From NCBI GenBank assembly GCA_910585265.1, contig CAJUCA010000047.1:1-24228 (forward strand): a stretch of DNA of 24,228 nt, given 5' to 3'. This document shows positions 7,500-15,166 of this stretch, in pieces (position 1 is the stretch's first letter; each line of letters begins with the position of its first letter). The DNA comes from an uncultured Oscillospiraceae bacterium. Its GTDB lineage: Bacteria > Bacillota > Clostridia > Oscillospirales > Oscillospiraceae. Under the pieces are notes generated by a model. That model ran no database searches. It was not told the DNA's origin and worked only from the letters and a program-made list of their open reading frames with translations. Made by a program: the position numbers and the translations under genes.

Positions 7500-10400
7500 T
7501 TGTATTTAAAAGCACTGGAAATACAGGGATTTAAGTCCTTCCCTGACAAGACGGTCCTGGCCTTCGGCTCGGACATCACGGCGGTGGTGGGGCCCAACGG
7601 CTCGGGCAAGTCCAACATTGCGGACGCCATCCGCTGGGTGATGGGGGAGCAGTCCACCCGCACCCTCCGGGGCAGCAAGATGGAGGACGTGATCTTCAAC
7701 GGCACCGAGAAGCGCAAGGGCCTGGGCTTTGCCGAGGTCACCCTGGTGCTGGACAACACGGAGCACCTCTTTCCCCTGGAGGAGACGGAGGTGGCGGTGA
7801 CCCGCCGGTATTACCGCTCCGGGGAGAGCGAATACTACATCAACCGCCGTGCCTGCCGCCTCAAGGACATCAACGAGCTGTTCATGGACACGGGCCTGGG
7901 CCGGGAGGGGTACTCCATCATCGGACAGGGCCGGATTGACGAGATCCTGTCCGTCAAAAGCGCGGACCGCCGGGAGGTGTTCGAGGAGGCCGCCGGAATC
8001 TCCCGCTTCCGCCACCGCAAGGAGGAGGCGGAGCGCAAGCTGGAGCGCACCGACGAGAACCTGGTGCGGATCAACGACAAAATCGGCGAGCTGGAGCTTC
8101 AGGTGGAGCCGCTGCGGGTGCAGGCGGAAAAGACGAAGAAGTATAACGTCCTGCGGGACGAGCTGAAGGGGCTGGAGATCTCCGTCTGGCTGGAGACGCT
8201 GGAGCGCATCCGGGCCAACAGCGTGAAGGTCAAGGCGGACTGCGAGGCGGCGATCCGCCAGCGGGACGGGGCCAAGGCGGCGGTGGAGGGACTGTATGTC
8301 CGGCGGGACGCCCTGGCCGACCAGATGCGGGACAAGGACATCGAGGCGGAGGGACTGCGGGGGAAGCAGTCCGGCCTGGACGAGCAGGTCCACGCCTGCG
8401 AGAACAGCATCGCCCTGCTGAAAAACGATATCAAGAACAACAGCGCGAACGCCCAGCGCATCCGGCAGGAGCTGGAGCAGCAGGAGGGCCGGGCCGGCTC
8501 CCTGGCGGCCCAGATCGCCGACGGCAAGGGGCGGCTGGAGGAGATCCGGGGGGAGATGGCCGCCTGCCGGGAGCGGATCGACGCCCTGAACCGGGATGCC
8601 CAGGAGGTGCTGGGCTCGGCGGGGAGCCTGAATGAGGAGCTGGCCAGCCTCCAGGAGCGGGAGCGGCTGGAGACCGCCTCCGCCGGGGAGGCCCGGGAGC
8701 TGCTGTCCGCCCTGGCCGCCGCCGCCCAGGAGCTGTACGACCGGGAGGAGAAGCTGGGCCAGGAGCTCCAGGAGCAGGAGGACCGGGCGGCCCAGGCCCG
8801 GGAGGCGTTGGAGGCCACCCGGAAGGAGCTGGACAAGGTCACCGAGGACCGGGACGGGGCCAAGAACGTGATCAGCGGCTACCAGATGCGCCTACAGTCC
8901 CGGCAGCGGAAGCTGGACGCCGCCCAGGAGGCCCACCGCCGCCTGCAAATGGACGAGAACAATTTGAACGCCCGGATCAAGATGCTGGCCGAGATGGAGA
9001 AGATGTACGAGGGCTACTCCAAGGCGGTGAAGCTGGTGATGGGAGAGGGGGCCCGGGGCGGCCTGCGGGGGGTCCGGGGCCCGGTGGCGGGCCTGCTCCA
9101 CGTGCCGGACCAGTACGCCGTGGCCATCGAGATCGCCCTGGGCGGAGCCATGCAGAACCTGGTGGTGGAGCGGGACGGGGACGGCAAGAACGCCATCAAC
9201 TACTTGAAGCGCAGGGATGGAGGCCGCGCCACCTTCCTGCCCATGAACACCATCCGGCCCGCCGACTTCCGGGACAGGGCGGTGGAGCGGGAGGACGGCT
9301 TTGTGGGGATGGGGGACAGTCTCATCTCCTTTGATCCGGAGTACGCCAACATTTTCTCCAACCTGCTGGGGCGGGTGGTCATCGCCCGGGACCTGGACAG
9401 CGCGATGGCCATGGCCCGGAAGTTCGGCCACCGCTTCCGGGTGGTGACGCTGGACGGGCAGGTGCTCAACGCCGGAGGCTCCATGACCGGCGGCTCGGTG
9501 TCCCGTTCGGCGGGGATTCTGTCCCGGGCCAATGAGCTGGAGCGGCTGAACCAGCAGAAGGAGGGGCTGGCCGCCGATTTGAAGGCCGCCGACGACGAGC
9601 TGTCCAAGGCCCAGCGGGAGGTCACCGCCGCCCAGTATGAGCTGGATGCCGCCGCCGCCCAGCTCCGGGAGGCGGAGGACGCGGTGCTGAAATACTCCGA
9701 GCGGGCGGACAGCGCGCGGACCCAGGCGGCGGACGTGGAGCTGCGCCGCCAGACCCTGGCGGGGGAGCGGGAGCAGGTGCGCCGCCGCATGGAGGAGAAC
9801 ACCGCCAACACAGACCAGGCCAAGGCCCGCATCGAGGAGCTGGAGGGCTCCGCCGCCGCCCTGCGGGCGGAAGGAGAGGCCAAGGCCCAGGGCCGCACCG
9901 CCTTGCAGGATAAGGTGGCAAGGCTGAACGAGGAATCCGCCCAGCACAGCGCGCGGCTGGCGGGGCTGGAGGGGGAGCAGTCCGTCCTGAGCCAGTCCGT
10001 GGGCGAGCTGGAGCGGCTGAGGGATGATCTCAGCGGCGACACCGCCAGCCGCGCCGCCATGATCGGCCAGTTTGAGGAGCAGAACAGCTACCTCACCCGG
10101 CGGATCGAGGAGGAGGAGCTGCGGCTCCAGGCCCTGCGGGAGGCCAGCCGGGAGGGGACCGCCGCCATCCGCCGCCTGAACGAGGAGAAGCTGGCCCTGG
10201 AAGGGGAGCGCAACCGGGCGGACAAAGAGATCCGGGACAAGAACGACGAGCTGGTGCGGATGGAGGGGGAGGTCTCCAACCTGGAGAACAAGGCCGCCGC
10301 CGCCGCCCTGGAGGAGAGCCAGATCCTGGACAAGCTGTGGGAGAGCTACGAGCTGTCCCACGAGGCGGCCCGCTCGCAGCGGGTGGAGCTGGAATCCGTC

Positions 10401-11069
10401 CCCAAGGCCCAGCGGCGCATCGGGGAGCTGAAGCGGTCCATCTCTGCCCTGGGCAGCATCAACCCGGACGCGGTGGAGGAATTTGCCCGGGTAAACGAGC
10501 GTTACACCTACTTTACCGGACAGCGGGACGACGTGGCCAGGGCGAAGAAGGAATTGCAGGACATCATCGCCCAGATCGTGGGGGAGATGACGGGCATCTT
10601 CCAGGAGCAGTTCGCCCTCATAAACGAGGGCTTCCGGCAGGCATTCACCGACCTGTTCGGCGGCGGCAGGGCCAACCTGGAGCTGGAGGACCCGGAGGAC
10701 GTGCTCAACTGCGGCATCGAGATCAAGGCCCAGCCCCCGGGCAAGACGGTGCAGAACATGAGCGCGCTGTCCGGCGGCGAGCGGGCGTTGATCGCCATCG
10801 CCCTGTACTTCGCGATATTAAAGGTAAGGCCCACGCCGTTCTGCGTCATGGACGAGATCGAGGCCGCGCTGGACGAGTCCAACGTGGTGCGGTATGCCCG
10901 GTATCTCCGGCGCATCAGCGACAAAACCCAGTTTATCGTTATCACCCACCGCCGGGGCACCATGGAGGAGGCCGACGTGCTGTACGGCGTCACCATGCAG
11001 GAGAAGGGCGTGTCCCGTATGCTCACCATCAATCTAAACGATGTGGAACAGGAGCTGAACATGAAATAA
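7500..11069 (+). CDS. smc: Chromosome segregation protein SMC
   Basis: The ATPase of the bacterial condensin (SMC-ScpAB), which organises and segregates the chromosome. The 1189 residues match the family length. The N-terminal head has Walker A GPNGSGKSN at 31-39 and opens with MYLKALEIQGFKSF. Long charged coiled coils follow at about 165-515 and 675-1000. The hinge spans about 520-670 (GVRGPVAGLLHV to LNAGGSMTGG). The C-terminal head has the ABC signature SALSGGE near 1092 and Walker B FCVMDEIEAALDE near 1114. The start is TTG with GAGGTG placed 8 bases away. It is first in a closely packed plus-strand run and sits just ahead of ftsY, a conserved smc-ftsY linkage in Firmicutes, here split by one small gene. 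Confidence 0.98.
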   Translation: MYLKALEIQGFKSFPDKTVLAFGSDITAVVGPNGSGKSNIADAIRWVMGEQSTRTLRGSKMEDVIFNGTEKRKGLGFAEVTLVLDNTEHLFPLEETEVAVTRRYYRSGESEYYINRRACRLKDINELFMDTGLGREGYSIIGQGRIDEILSVKSADRREVFEEAAGISRFRHRKEEAERKLERTDENLVRINDKIGELELQVEPLRVQAEKTKKYNVLRDELKGLEISVWLETLERIRANSVKVKADCEAAIRQRDGAKAAVEGLYVRRDALADQMRDKDIEAEGLRGKQSGLDEQVHACENSIALLKNDIKNNSANAQRIRQELEQQEGRAGSLAAQIADGKGRLEEIRGEMAACRERIDALNRDAQEVLGSAGSLNEELASLQERERLETASAGEARELLSALAAAAQELYDREEKLGQELQEQEDRAAQAREALEATRKELDKVTEDRDGAKNVISGYQMRLQSRQRKLDAAQEAHRRLQMDENNLNARIKMLAEMEKMYEGYSKAVKLVMGEGARGGLRGVRGPVAGLLHVPDQYAVAIEIALGGAMQNLVVERDGDGKNAINYLKRRDGGRATFLPMNTIRPADFRDRAVEREDGFVGMGDSLISFDPEYANIFSNLLGRVVIARDLDSAMAMARKFGHRFRVVTLDGQVLNAGGSMTGGSVSRSAGILSRANELERLNQQKEGLAADLKAADDELSKAQREVTAAQYELDAAAAQLREAEDAVLKYSERADSARTQAADVELRRQTLAGEREQVRRRMEENTANTDQAKARIEELEGSAAALRAEGEAKAQGRTALQDKVARLNEESAQHSARLAGLEGEQSVLSQSVGELERLRDDLSGDTASRAAMIGQFEEQNSYLTRRIEEEELRLQALREASREGTAAIRRLNEEKLALEGERNRADKEIRDKNDELVRMEGEVSNLENKAAAAALEESQILDKLWESYELSHEAARSQRVELESVPKAQRRIGELKRSISALGSINPDAVEEFARVNERYTYFTGQRDDVARAKKELQDIIAQIVGEMTGIFQEQFALINEGFRQAFTDLFGGGRANLELEDPEDVLNCGIEIKAQPPGKTVQNMSALSGGERALIAIALYFAILKVRPTPFCVMDEIEAALDESNVVRYARYLRRISDKTQFIVITHRRGTMEEADVLYGVTMQEKGVSRMLTINLNDVEQELNMK

Positions 11070-11085
11070 AGGGAGCTGAAGTCAG

Positions 11086-11394
11086 ATGGGTAAGATCAGG
11101 AAGTGCGGGAACTGCGGCAAAGAGATGGAGTTTTTGGGCGAGGAGCAGATTCAGCTGGGACAAGTGGGCGTTGTACTTGGGCATCTGTCCAACCTGCTGA
11201 GCGGTTCGCTGGATGTGGAACTCTGGGAGTGCTACAACTGCGGCAAGATCGATTTTTACCGCCAGGGCAGTACGGAGCGGGGGGACGGGGAGGACCGTAT
11301 GCCCCAGGTGATCTGCTGCAAATGCGGAAGGAAGCACGACCTGGACGATCCCAAATGCCCCGGCTGTGGATTGAAAAATCCGAATTATTCATAA
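11086..11394 (+). CDS. Small four-CxxC zinc-ribbon protein, function unknown
   Basis: A 102-residue protein I do not recognise. It carries four CxxC pairs: C7/C10, C49/C52, C77/C80 and C91/C94. This suggests two zinc-ribbon modules: an outer one split by a hydrophobic helix-like stretch (about 21-45) and a compact C-terminal one. The ATG at 11086 has AGGGAG upstream. It begins 16 bases after smc and ends 18 bases before ftsY, so it is translated from the same message. The last 25 residues look like a generic 'zinc-ribbon' double-Cys hairpin used for RNA or protein contact. The gene is real by codon pattern and spacing; the role is unknown. Confidence 0.85.
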   Translation: MGKIRKCGNCGKEMEFLGEEQIQLGQVGVVLGHLSNLLSGSLDVELWECYNCGKIDFYRQGSTERGDGEDRMPQVICCKCGRKHDLDDPKCPGCGLKNPNYS

Positions 11395-11412
11395 AATAGA
11401 GGAAGATTCTTT

Positions 11413-12279
11413 ATGGGCTTTTTTGATAAAATCAAAAAAATAGGCATTTTCAACGGCTTCTCCCAGCTGGACGACGACTTTTACGACGAGCTGGAGGAGT
11501 CCCTGGTGATGGCCGATTTAGGCGCGGAGACCACCCTGGAGGCGGTGGAGGAGCTGAAAAGCCGCTGTAAGGCGGAGAAGATCAAGGACATCGAGGGAGC
11601 CCGCCAGTGTATGCGGGACATCCTGGCGGAGTACCTCACCACCGGGGACCTGTCCGTGGACATGGTGAACACCCCCGCCGTGGTGCTGTTCATCGGGGTG
11701 AACGGGGTGGGCAAGACCACCTCCATCGGCAAGCTGGCCGCCCGGTGGAAGCGGGAGGGCAAAAAGGTGCTGCTGTGCGCCGGGGACACCTTCCGGGCGG
11801 CGGCGGCGGAGCAGCTCACCATCTGGTCCGAGCGGGCCGGGGTGGACATCATCAAGCAGCACGAGGGGGCGGACCCCGCCGCCGTGGTGTACGACGCCCT
11901 GGCCGCCGCCAAGGCCCGGCACACGGACGTGGTGCTGGTGGACACCGCGGGGCGGCTGCAAAACAAGGCCAACCTGATGAACGAGCTGAACAAGATCTCC
12001 CGGGTGATCGACCGGGACTGCCCCAACTCCAGCCGGGAGACCCTGCTGGTGCTGGACGCCACCACCGGGCAGAACGGGCTGATCCAGGCCAAGGAGTTCT
12101 CCAAGGCGGCGGGGGTGACGGGCATCGTCCTCACAAAGCTGGACGGCACCGCCAAGGGGGGCATTGTCATCGCCATCGCCAAGGAGCTGGGGGTGCCCGT
12201 GAAGTTCGCCGGAGTGGGGGAGGGCGTGGACGACCTCCAGCCCTTCGACGCCCGGGAGTTCACCCAGGCCCTGCTGTAA
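11413..12279 (+). CDS. ftsY: Signal recognition particle receptor FtsY
   Basis: The membrane-associated GTPase that docks SRP-ribosome complexes for cotranslational membrane-protein insertion. The 288 residues cover an N-domain helical bundle (1-80) and the SRP GTPase domain. That domain has the P-loop GVNGVGKT at 95-102, the insertion-box segment DTFRAAAAEQL at 125-135, DTAGR at 177-181 and TKLDGTAKGG at 241-250. The acidic A-domain seen in proteobacterial FtsY is absent; instead a short amphipathic MGFFDKIKKIGIF start should contact the membrane, as is usual in Firmicutes. AGGAAG precedes the ATG. It lies between two small Cys-rich genes, 18 and 12 bases away. Confidence 0.97.
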   Translation: MGFFDKIKKIGIFNGFSQLDDDFYDELEESLVMADLGAETTLEAVEELKSRCKAEKIKDIEGARQCMRDILAEYLTTGDLSVDMVNTPAVVLFIGVNGVGKTTSIGKLAARWKREGKKVLLCAGDTFRAAAAEQLTIWSERAGVDIIKQHEGADPAAVVYDALAAAKARHTDVVLVDTAGRLQNKANLMNELNKISRVIDRDCPNSSRETLLVLDATTGQNGLIQAKEFSKAAGVTGIVLTKLDGTAKGGIVIAIAKELGVPVKFAGVGEGVDDLQPFDAREFTQALL

Positions 12280-12291
12280 GGGGGAAACGCC

Positions 12292-12618
12292 ATGGACTGT
12301 CCGTTCTGCGGGAAGGAAATGAAGGAGGGCCTGATTCCGGCGAACAACAGGCTTCAGTGGAGGGATAAAATCTTCACGGAAAGGGTTTTCCTGAGTAGTT
12401 GGACGAAGGAAGCAAAAGCGTTTTACTGTTCCGACTGCCGTCAGATTATCCTACCTGTGCCGGAGACGGAGGGCGTGATCGACACCTTGGAGCGCAGGCT
12501 GAGCGCGGTGGGCGATAAAATCGAGGCGGCGCGGGAGCAGTGGGAAGCGCGCCGGGACGAGGCGAAGGACGAGAAGCGAAAGAAAAATTTGGGGCAAAAG
12601 GACCCGTGGGAGTTGTAG
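12292..12618 (+). CDS. Cys-pair protein with charged helix and DPW tail, function unknown
   Basis: A 108-residue protein. An N-terminal zinc-binding fold is implied by C3/C6 and C46/C49 (CPFCGKEM, CSDC) on a short beta-type domain resembling the small uncharacterised CPxCGxEM-type domains of clostridia. Residues 60-103 form a highly charged helix, probably coiled coil (TLERRLSAVGDKIEAAREQW), ending in KDPWEL. The next Cys-pair gene in the operon ends similarly, in DDPWN. It starts 12 bases after ftsY and ends 4 bases before the pyrophosphatase gene. No enzymatic motif is visible. The gene is well supported by operon position and codon use; the function is not. Confidence 0.85.
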   Translation: MDCPFCGKEMKEGLIPANNRLQWRDKIFTERVFLSSWTKEAKAFYCSDCRQIILPVPETEGVIDTLERRLSAVGDKIEAAREQWEARRDEAKDEKRKKNLGQKDPWEL

Positions 12619-12622
12619 AAAA

Positions 12623-13210
12623 ATGAAAATGGTACTGGCCAGCAAGAACCAGAAAAAGATGAAGGAAATGAACGAGATCCTGTCCGGCATGGGGGTGGAG
12701 GTGTGCCTCCAGTCCGATGTGGGCATCGACATTGACGTGGAGGAGACGGGGACCACCTTTGAGGAGAACTCCCTGCTGAAGGCAAAGGCGGTCATGGAGG
12801 CGTCCGGCCTGCCCGCCATCGCCGACGACTCCGGCCTGTGCGTGGACGCGCTGAATGGGGCCCCCGGCGTGTACTCCGCCCGGTACGGCGGGGACGGGCT
12901 GGACGACATGGGGCGGTACAGGCTGCTGCTGGCCAATATGCCCCGGGGGGCGGCCCGGACGGCGAAATTCGTGTCGGTGATCACCTGCTGCTTCCCCGGC
13001 GGGGAGGTGCTCACCGCCCGGGGGGAGTGCCCCGGCACCATCGCCTTCGCCCCCATGGGGGAGGGCGGGTTTGGCTACGACCCGGTGTTCTTCCTGCCCA
13101 AGCTGAAAAAGACCTTCGCCCAGCTCGCGCCGGAGGAGAAGAACGCCGTCTCCCACCGGGGGCGGGCGTTGGAGGCGTTCCAGGCCAAGCTGGAGGAGTA
13201 TTTGAAGTGA
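12623..13210 (+). CDS. rdgB: XTP/dITP (non-canonical purine NTP) pyrophosphatase
   Basis: Hydrolyses dITP, XTP and ITP to monophosphates, keeping deaminated purines out of DNA and RNA. The 195 residues show the full HAM1/RdgB pattern: N-terminal MKMVLASKNQKKMKE for nucleotide binding, the catalytic ADDSGLCVDAL segment with Asp69 at 68-76, GAPGVYSARYGG at 79-90, FGYDPVF at 150-156 and SHRGRAL at 177-183. Normal family length. It follows the preceding gene by only 4 bases, and either ATG (12623 or 12629) could start it. The first is used for its better spacing to the GGGAG upstream. Confidence 0.96.
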   Translation: MKMVLASKNQKKMKEMNEILSGMGVEVCLQSDVGIDIDVEETGTTFEENSLLKAKAVMEASGLPAIADDSGLCVDALNGAPGVYSARYGGDGLDDMGRYRLLLANMPRGAARTAKFVSVITCCFPGGEVLTARGECPGTIAFAPMGEGGFGYDPVFFLPKLKKTFAQLAPEEKNAVSHRGRALEAFQAKLEEYLK

Positions 13211-13238
13211 CGCAAACAGGCGGAAAGGAGTGCCGCGT

Positions 13239-13586
13239 ATGAAAAACACGAAGGTCTGCCCCAAATGCGGCGGGCAGGAGATCGCTGTGATGCGGGGAAA
13301 GCTGGACACAGGATACGGTTCCCGTCTGCGGGGCAGGCGTGACAATCCGTATGTGGACCGCTATCTGTGCTGCGCCTGCGGCTATCTGGAGAGCTGGGTG
13401 GACCCGGACGAATTTGTCCGCTCCGGCAGCAAGGAATACTGGGAGAAGCTGGAGGGACGGACCGCCGCAATCGAGCAGGAGCGGATTGAGCTGGATAAGC
13501 GGCGGGCGGAGCGGGAGGCCGCGGCCCAGCGGGAGCGGGAGGCGGAACAGCGAAAGAAAGCCAGGAGGGACGACCCATGGAATTGA
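13239..13586 (+). CDS. Zinc-ribbon protein with charged coiled-coil and DPW tail, function unknown
   Basis: A 115-residue protein not recognised by name. The ATG at 13239 is preferred over an in-frame GTG at 13230 because AAAGGAG lies 8 bases before it. A zinc ribbon is implied by C7/C10 (CPKC) and C44/C47 (CCAC). Residues 65-110 form a strongly charged helix rich in Arg and Glu, ending in RRDDPWN. This layout, including the C-terminal DPW, parallels the 108-residue protein two genes upstream. The last ten bases overlap the start of yhbY (ATGGAATTGA), suggesting translational coupling to that ribosome-maturation factor. Confidence 0.85.
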   Translation: MKNTKVCPKCGGQEIAVMRGKLDTGYGSRLRGRRDNPYVDRYLCCACGYLESWVDPDEFVRSGSKEYWEKLEGRTAAIEQERIELDKRRAEREAAAQREREAEQRKKARRDDPWN

Positions 13587-13882
13587 CCAGCAAGCAGAGG
13601 GCGCAGCTGCGCTCCATGGCCAACGATCTGGACACCATCGTCCACGTGGGAAAGGATGGCGTGGGGGAAAACCTGATCAAGCAGGCGGACGATGCCCTGG
13701 AGGCCCGGGAGCTGATCAAGGGCAAGGTGCTGGAGAACAGCCCCCTGTCCCCCCGGGAGGGGGCGGAGGAGCTGGCGAAGGCCACCCGGAGCCAGGTGGT
13801 GCAGGTTATCGGGACGAAATTCGTGCTCTACCGGGAGACCCACGGCAAGCCAAAGGAAAAACGGATCAAGCTGGTGAAATAG
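13577..13882 (+). CDS. yhbY: YhbY/YqeI family RNA-binding protein
   Basis: A CRS1-YhbY (CRM) domain protein of 101 residues, a single KH-like fold that associates with pre-50S ribosomal particles. The start LTSKQRAQLRSMANDL, the RNA-contact loop GKDG at 25-28 and the basic C-terminus (KPKEKRIKLVK) are typical. AGGAGG inside the previous gene is its ribosome binding site. As in Bacillus, it precedes nadD, yqeK and rsfS. Its last 20 bases are nearly duplicated 64 bases downstream. Confidence 0.95.
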   Translation: MELTSKQRAQLRSMANDLDTIVHVGKDGVGENLIKQADDALEARELIKGKVLENSPLSPREGAEELAKATRSQVVQVIGTKFVLYRETHGKPKEKRIKLVK

Positions 13883-13945
13883 CTTTTTCTCCCGCCCGAA
13901 AGGGCGGGGGAACAGTCGGGGACAGCGGACCACGCTGGTGAAATA
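13862..13945 (+). repeat. Duplicated yhbY 3' end flanking a GAAA-loop hairpin
   Basis: Bases 13862-13881 (yhbY's last codons and the first bases of its stop) recur at 13926-13945 with 18 of 20 identical, including an exact 12-base GCTGGTGAAATA. Between the copies is a 7-bp GC stem (13891-13897/13902-13908) capped by a GAAA tetraloop. There is no T-run after it on the plus strand, so I read it as an mRNA stability or processing element rather than a terminator. Confidence 0.6.
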
Positions 13946-13969
13946 AACTGATTTGGGAGGGTGGTTCCC

Positions 13970-15166
13970 ATGAAAATCGGCATCTACGGCGGCAGCTTCA
14001 ACCCGCCCCATTTGGGGCACCTGGCGGCGGCGCGGGCGGCGGTGTCCGCCCTGGGGCTGGACAGGCTGGTGTTTGTTCCGGCGGGACTGCCGCCCCACAA
14101 GGAGCTGCCCCCCGGCAGTCCCACGCCCGGGCAGCGGCTGGCGATGACGGAGATCGCCGCCGACCAGCTCCTCCTGCCCGAGGTGACGGAGGTGTGGGAC
14201 GTGGAGCTTCACCGGGCGGGCAGGAGCTACACCGCCGACACCCTGGAGGCGGCGGCGGAACGCTGGCCCGGGGCGGAGCTGTGGCTGCTCATGGGGACGG
14301 ATATGTTCCTCACCCTCCACCAGTGGCATGAGCCGGAGCGGATTCTGGCCCTGGCGGGTGTGTGCGCCTTCGGACGCACCGAGGCTGACGGGGAGGCGGT
14401 GTTCGCCCCCCAGCGGGAGTACCTGTCCAAAACCTATGGGGCGAGGATGACCACCATCTCCATCCCCGGGCTGGTGGACGTATCCTCCACCCGGATGCGG
14501 GAGGAGCTGGCGGCGGGGGCGGGCCGCGAATTTTTGCCGGAAGCGGTGTACGGTTACATTTTGCGGGAAAAACTATATGGGACCAACGCCGACTTGAAGC
14601 GGCTGTCCCTGGAGGACCTGCGCTGTGTGTCCAGCTCCATGGTGTACGCCAAGCGGCTGGCCCACATCCGGGGCTGTGAGGAGGAGGCGGCGCGGCTGGC
14701 AAAACGCTGGGGCGCGGACGAGAACCGGATGCGCCGGGCGGCCATCCTCCACGACTGCACCAAGTACCTCAGCCACGAGGAGCACCTGGAGCTCTGCGGC
14801 AGGTACGGGATCGCGCTGGACCCGCTGGAGCAGGCCACCGACAAGCTGCTCCACGCCAAGAGCGGCGCAGCCCTGGCCAAGCACGTCTTTGGGCAGGAGG
14901 ACATCTATGACGCCATCCTCTACCACACCACCGCCCGGGCGGGGATGAGCCTGGAGGAGAAGCTGTTATACATCGCCGACTATATGGAGCCGAACCGGGA
15001 CTTCCCCGAGGTGGAGGAGCTGCGCCGCCTGGCCTACAGCGACCTGGACGGGGCGGTGGGCATGGGGGCGTCCCTGTCCATGCAGGAGATGGTTCAGCGG
15101 GGGAAGGAGCTTCACCACGACACCCAGGGCGCGTATGATTTTTACGGGAAAGGAAGCAAAGCATGA
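13970..15166 (+). CDS. nadD: Fused nicotinate-nucleotide adenylyltransferase (NadD) / YqeK HD phosphohydrolase
   Basis: A 398-residue bifunctional protein. Residues 1-200 are NadD, which makes nicotinate adenine dinucleotide from NaMN and ATP. The nucleotidyltransferase motif GGSFNPPHLGHL is at 7-18 and the second phosphate-binding motif SSTRMREEL at 172-180. Residues 207-390 are a YqeK-type HD domain with apparent metal ligands H232, H261-D262, H295, H319 and D337 (AAILHDCTKYL, LLYIADYMEPNRDF). YqeK enzymes cleave diadenosine tetraphosphate symmetrically. The two are separate adjacent genes in Bacillus; here they are joined in frame by a short linker (REKLYGTNADLKRLS) with no stop or internal ribosome site. 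The ATG at 13970 is chosen for GGGAGG 9 bases upstream. The stop overlaps the LCP start in ATGA. Confidence 0.95.
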   Translation: MKIGIYGGSFNPPHLGHLAAARAAVSALGLDRLVFVPAGLPPHKELPPGSPTPGQRLAMTEIAADQLLLPEVTEVWDVELHRAGRSYTADTLEAAAERWPGAELWLLMGTDMFLTLHQWHEPERILALAGVCAFGRTEADGEAVFAPQREYLSKTYGARMTTISIPGLVDVSSTRMREELAAGAGREFLPEAVYGYILREKLYGTNADLKRLSLEDLRCVSSSMVYAKRLAHIRGCEEEAARLAKRWGADENRMRRAAILHDCTKYLSHEEHLELCGRYGIALDPLEQATDKLLHAKSGAALAKHVFGQEDIYDAILYHTTARAGMSLEEKLLYIADYMEPNRDFPEVEELRRLAYSDLDGAVGMGASLSMQEMVQRGKELHHDTQGAYDFYGKGSKA

